Shown here: positions 20,337 through 32,468 of the stretch, piece after piece
Numbering within the stretch: the stretch's first letter is position 1
How the letters are laid out: every line of letters begins with the position of its first letter
From: Isoperla grammatica
Taxonomy: Eukaryota > Arthropoda > Insecta > Plecoptera > Perlodidae
Assembly (NCBI GenBank): GCA_945910005.1
Contig: OX246743.1
Span: 9,232,736 to 9,296,735 of the forward strand
Direction of reading: 5' to 3'
Length of the DNA: 64,000 nt
The notes under the pieces: generated by a model
Told to the model about the DNA's origin: nothing
Database searches by the model: none
The model's input: only the letters and a program-made list of their open reading frames with translations
Position numbers and translations under genes: made by a program

Positions 20337-23332
20337 AGATCAATGTATTTGTTCTGAAATAGTACAGTCAGTCAAATAAAACAGACTTTAATGAGACCAA
20401 TTAGTAGACAATTTGATTTTTTTTTTTAATGTTTAAATGTTTGAAATGTTTCATTTGTTAATTCAAAGGTGCCTCTCTAAAAATTATGAGAAGTTCATAG
20501 ACTCAGTGTCCATTAGGTTTTCAAATTAAGAAAGCAGTAAAAACACTCCTCAACGATCAATTATAATAATATGGTACCTGCACTAACTACCCAAAATTTA
20601 CTTTCCTTGGCTAACCTTTCTGGGGGATGAAAGGAATTATAGTTGGAATCATAAACATGCATTTCCAATAAAAGTACTTAAAAGTGACTTGCAAGTTTTA
20701 CACTTAATACTACTGTACTTTCAAGAAAATTACATTTAGATGACTGAATGGCAGTGTAGTGTGGAAAACCAATCACAATAATGACTGAAATTCAAACAAA
20801 ATATAGAAATGTATAATGACTTCTCACTCACCATACAATTAGTTTGTTGAACAATTCTAACAAATCAATAGTATACATTTTTAGATGTAACGTTTAACTT
20901 TTGATGAGAATGTATGCTACTAGCAGAGTATAACCCTATTTTCTAAAATTTTCAATAATATTGCACCCAAATAGTTGAAATGCATTTTCCCAGTCTAACA
21001 GAGATACGAGTACATACAAAGATTACAAGCTACCAACTAACTGCAAATATATTTTATTATGTATGGTACAATAAACATTCAAGTCATGTGCATCTCCTTT
21101 CAACACACCACCACAATAGAATCTGAAACTAATTGAAAATAATTTTTTGAAGTTTTCTTTCTTAATTTTTCTTATGTGTATGAGTGATAGAAACTACAAA
21201 TCACTCAATTATTTCAGCCTTGTTGATACTTTCCACAATATCACACCATGCTCACACCACTGTTACATTTTTTAGTAGATACCTATGTAACAAAAAATAT
21301 TGTTTAACAAAATTTACTGGGTCTGTACACCAACACAACAATACAATATTATTTAAAAATACAAAAAATATAACAATTTATAGAAATTTAAAAGATAAAA
21401 AGTTTGTGCTGAATTGAATGTGAAAAATAAAAAAGAATACACAGACATTAAGATAATTGAAGAGCCGATAGTGCATAGAGTTCAAACAGACGGATAATTA
21501 TGTTATATTTTGGTAATTTAAGATTTGTATATGCTGGCTTCAAAATGGTTTGTTCTTATATTAGCCTGTATTATGTTGGAAGTTATAACAGATAAGGCTA
21601 CCATTGTATAAATTTAACGAAAGTAAAAAAATTACCATTTATTGATTTAAAATGTATACATTCATGAGACATTTATAGTTCAGCATTGAAACCAAGTGAA
21701 GACATATTGTTCAAGTCAGTGTACCTGTTTTAAATGAGCTAATGTTGAACTGGACCACTAAATGCAGGTTGCGACTTAATTTTGAACGTTACGTTAAACG
21801 GTAAATGAGTCGTAAATGTTAAATTAAAAATATTTTTGTGCAAGATATTCTAATAAGTATCAACCAATGAATATACCCTTATACTACCAACATATAGAGC
21901 CAACATACATGTGATAGTGTGCATAACTAACAGTAATAGTAAAAATAACAACCGGTAGGCTTAAATAGACTTCGAAGATATAGCATATTTTCTATTCAGA
22001 GAGAGCCTACTATAATCTTCAATACATGTTCAGGAGCACGTTTATGAGTCTGTAGAAGCCAGCAGGAGCAATATGTGTACAGTTGTACCATACACTTATT
22101 TTTGTTTCATAAACAATCCTCCAAAATTGAGAATATTTAAGTTTGACATAGTAGTGGACCAACTTTCAAGTACACGATATTTAACCTATGACCCTACCTC
22201 TAATGCTAGGACCACTACAACCAGCCAGACTCCACTGTCTATTGTAGGTATAGGGTTACCCTATAGCATTAGCAGAGGTGTGGTAGTGCCTGTAGGCCTA
22301 TAGGCCTAGGCCTATATCCATGAGTTAAAGATTTTGAAACATTCTCTTCTCTTGTCAAGTCAATCTTTTCTTTCTAACCAAAACTATTCTAGAATCACTA
22401 GACAACAATTTGTAAGATGGGCTACAGGCCTATGCCCTACTGGTAGGAGATTATTTGGAATGGTAGATTATTATGTATATGTAATGAGTGCAATATAATG
22501 TAGGCTCTATATACATGTAATGTAATAGGCCTATGTATACATATTTTTAAGAGCGCGTTTAGGCCTAGGACTCTGAAGTAGCCAGCAGGATACGTACTGC
22601 CTCTGTAGAGCCACATTAACTGGGTCTCACCCATTATGATCGTAGGGTAGGGGCATATATGCTAGGTTCTAGGCCCAGCACGAAGGCCTAGCTAGGCCCT
22701 AGACCCACACGTTTGGGGCGTGTAGCGTAGGCCTAGGCCTAAGCCTATGCCCCAGAGACCTGAACATGGGCCACAGCCCATAGTGCCTTCATTCAAAGCA
22801 GTTCTTATTTCAATTTATATTGGTAGGGCCTACCTTGTAGCCTGGACTAGGCCTATGATGCACGTTAATATATTCTACGGTGGTACGCACAATAAAGTGT
22901 GTGTTGGGGATTACAACTAGATCGCAAGATGATATTTCGAAGCAAGTAGGCCTAGGCCTAGTAGGGCCCAAGCAGGTGGTCTGCCAGGTGTCAAATGTGA
23001 GGTTAGGTTAGTCATTTCTCTCGGGGAACAAATTATTGCCTAATAATTCATGAATATCATTCCTGCCGTTTTTCCGCGTCCATAGATACCCCATTTATTA
23101 CGATTTATATCTATAAACTCTTTTAAATACAGTTTTAAAATTGTTAGTACATCTCTAACGATTCGCTAAGACAGACCTAGGCGTGTCCTAACTTAGGACG
23201 TCTTTACAATGTCCTAGCACTGAGCACTTTGGAGAATAGCGCCTAAAATTTTTCGAGAATAGCAATCACGTGACTTTTTCACTAAGACGTCCTAATGGCG
23301 CCTACGGTGCTGTAAAGCCGGCTGCCCGACCT
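20337..23332. other. AT-rich body of the composite element with AGGCCTA-rich block
   Basis: From 20337 to about 22000 the DNA is AT-rich with no credible coding frame. From about 22240 to 22990 the palindromic octamer TAGGCCTA and its overlaps recur many times. At 23160-23270 several CCTAACTTAGGACGTC-type motifs appear, matching the TIR region near 8160-8290. No transposase was recognised. Confidence 0.5.
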
Positions 23333-23780
23333 TGCGTTTGTTTGCGTGGACGCCATGGACGGGCTCAGATCGACCAATCAGGAGAGACTTGGGTGCGTGC
23401 TGCAAAAGTTGACCAAACCTCAACTTTTGCAGTGAACCGGAAGTGCGGGAAGTGCGTGCGCATGCGCACAACTACAAAACGGCAGGCAAGATGGAGAAGC
23501 AGTAGTTTTGAGGTTATGGGTTCTAGTTCTGGATTTGTTAACTTTAAAGTGTATGTAACTATCCCACGACGTACAGAAACATAGGAAATGTAAAATAAGT
23601 AAATAGCCATATACCACGGCCGTCTGTTTTGAGTTCCACTAATGAAAATATTTGTGTTAGGTACGATACTAGTCTCGTCACGCCCACTGCACACAAACGC
23701 AATCGGAATACATTACGAAATCTCACGCATAAACGCAGCGTGCTGCAAAAACATGCGTTTTCCCCACGCAAGGTCGGGCA
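23333..23780. mobile_element. Nested inverted-repeat element, 448 bp, with promoter-like core
   Basis: The ends TGCCCGACCTTGCGT and ACGCAAGGTCGGGCA are exact inverse complements. It interrupts the right TIR region of the composite element. I could not define a target duplication. The centre is CpG-rich and holds motifs described in the next entry, and a CAAAAGTTGA / TCAACTTTTG hairpin near 23402-23430. Confidence 0.65.
23437..23494 (+). promoter_or_regulatory. ETS / NRF1 / YY1-like motif cluster
   Basis: CCGGAAGT (ETS core) at 23437-23444, the perfect palindrome TGCGCATGCGCA (NRF1 consensus) at 23457-23468 and CAAGATGG (YY1-like, covering an ATG) at 23487-23494 lie in order within 58 bases. 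Together these are classic parts of animal CpG promoters. The ATG opens only a four-codon frame, so if active it would drive a non-coding or spliced transcript. Confidence 0.4.
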
Positions 23781-23836
23781 AGCGCCTTAACTTAGGACGT
23801 CTTAGCAGTTAGGCACCTTCGTGAATCCGGGCCCAG

Positions 23837-24086
23837 GGCCTGGATTCACAAAGATGCATAACTCTAAGTTGTCCTAAGTTAGGCAAATCCTAGCTAGATA
23901 AATCAAGATAAATCATCTCTGGGTATTACTACTTATACACAAATAAAATATTATTAGTTAAATTGTTGATATTTTACTATATTTTATCTTTATGACATTG
24001 CAGAATGACATATGCATGATTTATATCACCAAGATTTGCCTAAATTAGGACGTCTTAGCACTTAGGCACCTTCGTGAATCTGGGCC
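23837..24086. mobile_element. Short MITE related to the composite element, 250 bp
   Basis: The ends GGCCTGGATTCAC and GTGAATCTGGGCC, with GACGTCTTAGCACTTAGGCACC inside, match those of 8140-23833. It lies immediately next to that element with a shared CAG between them and CAG after it, so one inserted at the duplicated CAG of the other. Confidence 0.75.
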
Positions 24087-24089
24087 CAG

Positions 24090-25690
24090 ATAATCAAATG
24101 CCATTATTAATACAACCATTACTATTTGTATACTACAACAACACCGTTTTCTGTTTTACAGGAAAATAATTGAAACCCAGTAGCCTAAGAGTGGGTTTAC
24201 AGCTAAACGTTGGGAGCGAAGCGAGGGCGCGAGCTCCAATCAGCGGCCGAGTTTCACGCGAACACGGCCGCTGATTGGAGCTCGCGCTCTCGCTTTGCTC
24301 CCAACGCTTAGCTGTAATCTCCGAGACAAATGGTGCGTTCCGTCCCCACGATGACTCAGGGGGCCCGTATACCTTCCTATACAGAATACCAGGGACGATC
24401 AACTGCACAGGTGGGTTTATATCCACATAGCAATGCAACATTTTGAACGCGTTCTTACACTCGATTTACCACTACCTCTGTATGCCTGTTGTTGGGAATA
24501 CCCAATGGGAATGTGGGGATTTAGGTATATAATTTTTGCTGTGTGTTTATTAATATTTGTTATCCGGAATAATTTCAATTTGTTGTGAATATTAATGTAA
24601 ACAAGATAATTCTTTAACTGGGGTGTATATATATCTATATCTACATATATATATGTAGTAAATTTGTCGGACGTATTTTGATAATATAACGAGTATATGC
24701 AATCAAATGTATGAATGTTTGTTTAATACACAACTTAGAGCGTTTTATGTATATATCTTACGTGTGCTTCTTATAAAATGATTTTGTTATACATTTGTAA
24801 ATAATGTATCTTATATTGTATGTTTGAAAAAATAAAATGAAGGAAAAATAAAAAAAAAAAAAAATTGGTTATACTTATAGGTCATATCATATTATGTAAA
24901 TTGTATTTGAATTAACGGTAAAAGAATGCCAGAAACGAATGTTTGAATGTTTTTCCGCCCCGCATCGTACTTGGAAGACCCAACAATTCTTGGAGTGGTA
25001 TGGAGTAATTCTCGCCTCCCGATTCAACTGGTGTCGCCACACTCGATATATACACATCAACGTGCAGTACGGACGTTTCAGCGCTCTCTCCAATATCGCC
25101 AAGTAATCCTTACTTGAATCACCTATTGTGTTCCATTTGGGCTGGCGTTGTCAGACAAGTATAGATTCTGCAACCATCCACAGAAAAGAGTACTGAGAAG
25201 TGAGAAGTGAGAACAATTATACAATAACCCAAAGCTACTCTGATCCACTGGCTTCACCAAGACATCGGCTTCCCCATGCATCAAGAGCATATCACCGCTA
25301 TCTCTTGCACATTCGTACGTGGCCTCAGAAGACAGCCCACTGCTGCAGTGCGATGCCGGTATTCGTTTCATCCCGGAAAACACGCCCGTCCCCCAAGACC
25401 AATCGCCAATACTGGAACCAGAGCGGCGTATGCCTCAAATGCGGAAAAACGCCTTTACAACAGCACATAGCTTAAATCAAGTTCCCAACCAAGTGTAGCC
25501 TAAAAGAGGATATGACTTCGGCGGAATTGCGTCGCCCTGGGACGGATCGGCTACGTGTGCCCTGTCTTCTCTGACGTCACTTCATGGCACGCATACGAAT
25601 ACTCTACAATTTTGGAACGTTCCTTCATAGATGTGTTGGTTGGAATTATGTGTTTACATATATATATATGTATATATATATACATACAGA
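24090..25690 (+). repeat. Array A, unit 2, second part
   Basis: Continues unit 2 after the composite insertion and matches 5908-7570. It carries its own extra MITE at about 24192-24320 and has only one copy of the AATAAAAT plus A-tract segment that is duplicated in unit 1. Confidence 0.8.
24197..24317. mobile_element. Small hairpin MITE, 121 bp
   Basis: TTACAGCTAAACGTTGGGAGCGAAGCGAG at the left is the inverse of the right end with few mismatches, and the arms of about 52 bases enclose a 17-base loop. Unit 1 of array A lacks it at the matching place near 5998. Confidence 0.8.
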
Positions 25691-26175
25691 GTATTTTATA
25701 TATTGATATTATGTAAGGAGTATTTGGGGAGTTTATAAAATTGTCTTCAAGAAAAGTAATAGACAAAGACTTATTTCGTCCTTAGTGTGTTATGTTGCAT
25801 TGCTAATTTTTGTTTTCATTTTTTCAGGTGGAGTCACAAGTGCAAGTTAAGGTTGGAATTCATAGTCGGCCCCTACACCTAGGGGCACCCATTGTTGCTA
25901 TGGATTTGTTTTGTTTATGGGAAATAACATGGAAACAATTGTTACCTTAGCAACAATGGGCGCCCCTAGGTGTAGGGGCCGATACGCAGACTGTGAAGTG
26001 GACTAGACAATTTTAATTCCGTCAAAGCTTTTGTAACCACAACCACAATCACATGTAGAAAAGTTCATCGAGGTTTGGGAAATCAACATGATGCAGGTGT
26101 GGTTTTGCCATTATGTAACAATTTGGTCCCCCATCTTCGTATCAGTGCCACGTTACAAATGCTCTTCTAGATGGA
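25691..26175 (+). repeat. Array A, unit 3 (truncated)
   Basis: Matches 7571-7980, including TGTAACAA and ATCTTCGT, then similarity fades near 26175. This marks the right edge of the tandem array. Confidence 0.75.
25866..25982. mobile_element. Small MITE, 117 bp
   Basis: The ends TCGGCCCCTACACCTAGGGG and CCCCTAGGTGTAGGGGCCGA are exact inverse complements and continue inward through CCCATTGTTGCTA with one mismatch. Units 1 and 2 lack it. A TA on either side could be the target duplication. Confidence 0.8.
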
Positions 26176-29100
26176 ATAGGTGAGTTTTTGATCACTTGAG
26201 AGTTTGGAATAATATTTGTTCACACTACAAAGTATACGAAATGAAATTCAATGATAATGGTGGAAAGAGAATCTATTGTACACACGGGTAGTGCGATATG
26301 TAAACGATCCGTAAATTGGCAGGAACAATTTAAGTTTATACTCGTCTTTTACCCAATTATATTGAATACCTACTGTTTCGACTATTCGTGTTTCTCCAAG
26401 CTCCTCTCCCGCTTTGTCGTACAATACAATACGCCCATGAGTAACTCTGCTTGTCGTACGAGGCTACAAAGAGGCCAATTTAATATAGCATTGTGGCTGA
26501 GTTTGTCATGAAATCACTAAGTGAAATAGGTTCTTCATATACAATCGCTTAAGGTTTCCGTCTAATTAATTATATTTGATTAATTTTGCTGGACCACGAT
26601 CTTTTATTTTCATGAATACCCACTTTATAAGGCCCCCCCTCTTCCTCCTTCTAGCTGCACTTCGATGCATTATCATTGTCATGATGCAAGTATGAATGTG
26701 GAGCAATACGACGAACCTCGGGATAGCGAGTTAGTAAACATATAGTCGCTATGTGGAGCGGAATGGCGTGCCTACACATAGCACTTAGTTCGGGACACAC
26801 AGTCATTCACTATGAGCTGTGGTTTCTTTTCTCCGATACTTCCAGCTGTTACCAATGCAATTTCCTTGTCTTTACACACAGCCAAGTTCCCACGCTGTTC
26901 ACCCGTTCCCCACCTTTTTTTTTTTTTTTATCAAACATGATATATGTCATTATCCCATTCTGTCGGGCATTCTGTATCCCGTTTGACTTACATATACAAT
27001 CCAAGTCTACTAATTAGTTCGTTGTCACAATATCACTTCTTATCAAAACACGCAAATTATGTTTCAAGGGTAAATATATATTTTTATTATTGATGTCATC
27101 ATTCGTCTAATTTTTGCCCCACACGTTAAGTTGTCAGTGAAATGCTTCTAGTTGATTTCAACGGAAATCGCCTTATGTATAATCGTCATTTTATTTATAT
27201 AAAGATAGATTTTCTTGCATGTACAAAATTTGTATTAAAATTCTATACAGGTTTCACCTAGCTGTCACATTGCATTATATTTAAATGTCATTTTAATGTA
27301 CAATTACCGAACGTATTATTTACTATATTGTCCATTTTTATATTTTTTCGTTCTGCGTTACATAAATATTAGCAGTTTTAACGTTCCATTTTGCGACAAT
27401 TTAGAAGCTTTATGGAGCTCCATAATAATATGTCAATTTTCGAATACCGTTTCTATAACCCCAGCGTGCGACAAAATTACTAATTTAGTTTGTTTTAACT
27501 CATTCTGTCTAAAATGATAACATTGTTATTATTCGATTGCTTGAAAACGAGCCGATTTTCAAATCTTTTTCTTTCTCTACGAATTGTCCCGGGATATAAT
27601 TGGTCCATATGTATTTCTGCCGTAAGAAGTGGCACAGGAGCGGAAGTCATATTAGTTCTTGCGGTTGAGTTCGTCACTGCTTTTCTCTTTATAAAGCTCA
27701 TCATCTGTACCAAATGTGACCAGAATTGTTTAAGTAACACCGCCTGGCATTAAAGAAATCCTTGTCAACACAATTGTACGAACGACACATTCATTTCCAA
27801 CTATTAGAGATCTCGATTGATTATGTCAATGTCTTATGGGGTTGTTTGAGATTCATTAGCCATGTTGTCGTTGATGGGTTCCCGTTGTGTTTCAATATCT
27901 AATTTCCTAGTGCATTAGTTGAAGTCATTTATACACATCGACTCCTGATTGGTCCAGTTGCGACACACGCGGTCATAAGAAGCGACAAAACGAGGCCCTC
28001 CCATTTCCACTTCTTTCCATTCAGCCATTTAGATCCTCGTTGAAAATAACTTATCTGAAATTTACAGCAGCAGTTATATTACATACAATTTTTAAATTGT
28101 ACCGGTTTTTAAATATTATTCAAAACCGATTGGATAATGGAATTATTCGAATGTAGATTTTGCATAATATATGGCGCAAATACTGGTAATAAGTTATCTA
28201 TTCTTTTCGTCTGCTGATATGTGAATAAAATCTTGAAATTTGAAGTGCTCAAACGAGATCCAGCTCAAAAAGACATGAATTCTAAAAGAATCTGGACCCT
28301 CGGGGACTTTGGGACATTGCGTGAGGATCAGATTTGAGTTTACTTTCGTCCTTTCGACATTTGATTTGTCACACTCCATCAAACCAAAAAATGTATTTCT
28401 ATGCAAACTGTTGTGTACGTTATCTCTACAAGCCATCAAAACGTGGCATACCGTATACTTATATCTTGGATGAAGAGCATAGTAGGAATATCTAGTTTTT
28501 GTTAGTGTTTATGGGTAAAAACAATATTGTTCTCTCGTAACTGATGTTAATGTTCGAACGCAAATTTTTTATTTAAATGTATTGTACTATGTAGGACTAT
28601 AAAAGAATGGAACAAACTATCTGAAGAAACTGTGATTGTAGAAGATGTTCATTCTTCTAGAGGCCTACTTTATAATCATTATAATATGACAAATTAAATA
28701 GCCTAATTATTGTAATATCAGTTCTCCTATTACCACTATGATAATATGTACACTGTGACATCGATGGAAAACAGGGTCATGCGTATAGAGGAGGCTTATA
28801 AAGATGGAAGTTGAGAAGGCAATGTTATGTTGTTGGAGACAAAATAAATCAGTTTTTGTTCTTAAAGATTGTTGGTTTTGAGTTGCTATGTTTTTTAAAA
28901 TAACAAATCAGTTAGTTGCCAGTCGGACCTTCGTGGTGGGAGGAGAGTTTATGTTGTCTGGTGTGTTAGTTTGTAAATGTAAGAGTGTGGTTTGAGATGG
29001 GAGGAAGTATTTATTAGATCAGATCAGTTTATGTTAAAAAGAAATCATCAGTTGTCAAATAAAGTGTGTGAAGGGAGGAGGTCCGTTTCGCCGGTGACCA

Positions 29101-29472
29101 GAACGAAAGCTGGCCATTCGACGAAAGTACTTTCGTCGACCAACGCTGGTTTTCGTTCAGTTTGGAGGCGCAGATCAGCAAGTAGTAAGTACTCACGAAT
29201 CAACTGAGCTAAGATTTATTAATATTAATGTCCACCCGATAGTTGGGCTAGGGTAGCGTGACAACACAATTGGTTAAAAAAAAAAAAACATCATGAAACT
29301 TTGAAACTTTGAAGTACTTATTTAAAGCATAATAATATGTGTAATAAACAATAATAAATACACAACGGTTGAAGAGAACACAACCAATATTCCTTATGAA
29401 ATTCAGTGTATTTACTAAGTATTATGAAGGTTGCACAGTAACTGAAAGCTGGAAGATAATGTAACAATATAT
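26176..29472. other. Mostly unique AT-rich DNA
   Basis: I found no recognisable gene, RNA or repeat family. Short open frames at 26751-27017, 27495-27753 and 28194-28439 have no domain I know, and their codon use looks no different from the surroundings. This is the least repetitive part of the window, so it is where a diverged or intron-split host gene could hide. Confidence 0.4.
29101..29159. other. Nested palindrome
   Basis: CGACGAAAGTACTTTCGTCG (29119-29138) is a perfect 20-base palindrome, and outside it GAACGAAA and TTTTCGTTC form a second inverted pair. It could be a small hairpin element or a binding site for a dimeric protein. Confidence 0.55.
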
Positions 29473-29867
29473 AATATTCGTCTACAAGATGATATAATTA
29501 TTGTGGTCACGACTATAGAGGTGCAAGATCACATGCTCGGAAGTCCACGTACTGTCGCCTATTATAAGGGGGAGGGGGGCACCATTGACGGCGTTTCTCC
29601 CAAAAAAATCATAATTCTAAATGTCTGACGTATTCATGAAGGCAATCACATTACACGCTAATATAATTCGAATATTCGTCTACAAGATGATATAATTATT
29701 GTGGTCACGACTATAGAGGTGCAAGATCACATGCTCGGAAGTCCACGTACTGTCGCCTATTATAAGGGGGGGGGGGCACCATTGACGGCGTTTCTCCCAA
29801 AAAAATCATAATTCTAAATGTATGACGTATTCATGAAGGCAATCACATTACACGCTAATATAATTCA
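29473..29867 (+). repeat. Tandem duplication, period 198 bp
   Basis: 29473-29670 and 29671-29867 are nearly identical, differing by a G/A in the G-run and one or two further bases. Each copy carries a homopolymeric G block followed by CACCATTGACGG. The two copies abut directly. Confidence 0.9.
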
Positions 29868-31996
29868 GTAAGCCGCCTCTCAAAAAGGTGTCATGGCTTA
29901 CGTAGAATTAGAACCCATAAGTTTTAGATCTGTGGGCACCAATCTCTCTATAAGTTTAGTTCCAATAGTACAATTAATTTACTAAATTGAATGAATCCTT
30001 GTACGTTATCCTTACACGCAGTCTGTACATTAACGGGAAGGTTCTTCCTTCGCAGCAGATCAAGGCCAGCAAATAATAAGTTCCTTCCAAGTGAGCTGCT
30101 AATAAGCTTGCCTTTTTGGAAAAGTTGTCAATTTAAAATATTACTAAAGCGTTCATTACGTTGCCAAAAAGGCACCGCATTTCTGACAACTTACAATTTA
30201 ATAGGGTATTGTTTGTCCCGCAGTTCCCAATAATAATAGTTGGATTTATCCACGAATACCGAAAATATTTTTTCACTTCAAAATGCCATTTGTTGATTTT
30301 TATTTTTTATGACGTAACAAGATTTGAAATTTTTCCTTTTCTCGGCTGTTATCGTAAAACGAGTTGTTACGTTATATCTGTTTATTAATGAATTTCCTAC
30401 AAGGCGAGGTTCATTGCATATTTGACGATCTCTTGAGACTGACAAACGTGCCATTTACGAACTGTTGTTCCAATGTTACGAATAATTAACCGTGTGCTGT
30501 AGATTAATGCTGGAAACTTAATTGTTGTTCGTACTAGAACAAAATTTAAGTTAAAGTATACTAGGATTTATTTGTATCTATTGCTTACCATATTTAAATT
30601 GTACGGAATAAATCGTAATAATTACAAAATAATAATTATTCTCAACAATAATACCAATAATACTACACTAACAACAGTAAAACCAACACGAACATATCGT
30701 GAACATAAATTCAGCACATAACAGTTTTTTTTTATTACCTTTTTATATACCGCTTTTGATAAGTGATATTTCCAGTTGGTGCAGTTAGTGTCTTGCACGT
30801 CTGCAGCTTTTCATGAATAACGAGTTATATAATAATGTGTTAATGTGTTGTAATCACATGCACCAATAATACTGGCTGTTGCCGCTGGTCAGATAAATGA
30901 TGGTTACTGATGTGGTATTGCATCTTGTCGCGCTTTTCATCTTCATACATCACCAACCCATCGTCTTATTACATAAACATGAGATGGCCATGTTCATGTG
31001 CGCAACATTAATCATAGGAAGCGCGTTGGTTTGGTTCAATTCTGCGCTAGTTGAGTAAATGAGATTTACAGGGTGGAGATGTTTTGTTCTAGTGAAGATA
31101 ATTACTACTACATAACTGAGACGGGCAACACGAGCAACGAGACGTATGGATTTACGAGGATTACGAGTCCAGTTGGGCCGGCTCCGTTGTGACGCGATGA
31201 ACCCCGACGTATGTAGAGCGCGCTTCGGACGATATCCTTTCTGCAAGATGAGTTTCTTGTTGCAAAATTGATGTATACATATTTTTATGTGTCTTCATCC
31301 TGTATCAACGAATAAAATCTTAGGATGTTGTACATAAAAAGTTGAATCATTGAATTGAGTGTCCAATAAAAGTAAAACCCCTCCACATCAAAGCTCGTAA
31401 TCTGTTTTTTTGCGTCATATTTATGGTAAATAGCAAAGACTTTCTTGAGCTTCCTCGCGGATTGGGGTTTGGATCCCCAACTCACATAAATCACAATCCA
31501 ACTTTACGACGTTTCAAGTCAGCTGTTGGAGCACACCGGCTAAAAAATAAACAATAATTAAAATACCGGAGGACCACTTTACTTGTATAAAGACTAATAC
31601 TAAAACAGTTAATGAACAGTAAAAACAATCGAGCTAGTTCACATCACTAGACCTAATTACGAGTGTGATGGTTACTTTTATTTTATATTTATATTACAAT
31701 TACAATTGATGACACTAAAAGATCGCTGGAGCGGATGTGTTCCCACCAGTCCGATACAGTTAGTAGCCTCGACTCGACTGACGAGAAATCTTGAAGAGAA
31801 GGGGGCGGTACATCACACCATCCCTCTTGGTCAACAGGGTTGACAAATGTAAAATGAACTGATAATGAAACACACAGTATTAAATCACTTTCGTAGACTC
31901 ACTTCTCTTCCATCTCATCACACACAACTCTCTCACAAAAACATCTCGTATCCTAGCAACCTCCAAACTTTAAACACCGCCTTCTATACTTAACAA
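29868..31996. other. AT-rich DNA without recognised genes
   Basis: Open frames at 29991-30233, 30950-31246 and 31285-31494 have no known domain. 31730-31860 contains a GA-rich GAAGAGAAGGGGGCGG block that could be old LTR-element sequence tied to the BEL remnant to the right. Confidence 0.35.
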
Positions 31997-32004
31997 TTCC
32001 CAAC

Positions 32005-32437
32005 CACGGTCTCCTGGATTTACTCCTAGCGGAGTAATAGGGAAGTCTCATCAAAAATAAATATTCCTCAAAGTACCTAAAAATGGAAGATCATTATCTA
32101 AAAATACGGGCGGTATAATTTTTATATCTGAGAAGCGTATATTTCCAATTCTATTAGCATTTTAAGTTTGAAATTTGGAACTTCCCGTTCCGTAATTGAA
32201 AAACGGCTCTTGACGTCATATGTCATGAAAACAACTGCCTCCTTGAAGTTTTCTTAATAATATCAAGGTCTACTGGATTTACTCCTAGCGGAGTAATTGC
32301 GAAGCGCAAAGTAAGGTAATTGAATGAGATCCAAAATCGCCATTTTGGATCCAACTACAAAAATCGCATTATTATTTAATGAATCCTCACCAATAATGTG
32401 AATTTACGCGTAAAGTATTACAATATATATATATATT

Positions 32438-32468
<31 letters not shown>

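Larger units (their letters stand above)
8140..23833. mobile_element. 15.7-kb TIR-bounded composite insertion hosting two LTR retrotransposons
   Basis: The left end is GGCCTGGATTCACGAAGG and the right end is CCTTCGTGAATCCGGGCC. Both continue inward with inverted motifs around CTTAGGACGTCTTAG. CAG precedes 8140, follows 23833 (23834-23836) and follows the neighbouring short relative (24087-24089), giving a 3-bp target duplication. The DNA outside it is continuous in array A, so all of 8140-24089 is inserted. Subtracting the nested BEL (6.55 kb) and gypsy (4.47 kb) leaves about 4.7 kb. No transposase or DNA polymerase was found in the remainder, so it looks non-autonomous. PIF/Harbinger, Zator and CACTA families make 3-bp duplications; the family is undecided. 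Confidence 0.6.

Noticed and set aside
8140..23833. Polinton/Maverick giant transposon
   Set aside because: Size would fit, but no DNA polymerase B, retroviral-like integrase of its own, ATPase or capsid frame was found, and the duplication is 3 bp, not 6.
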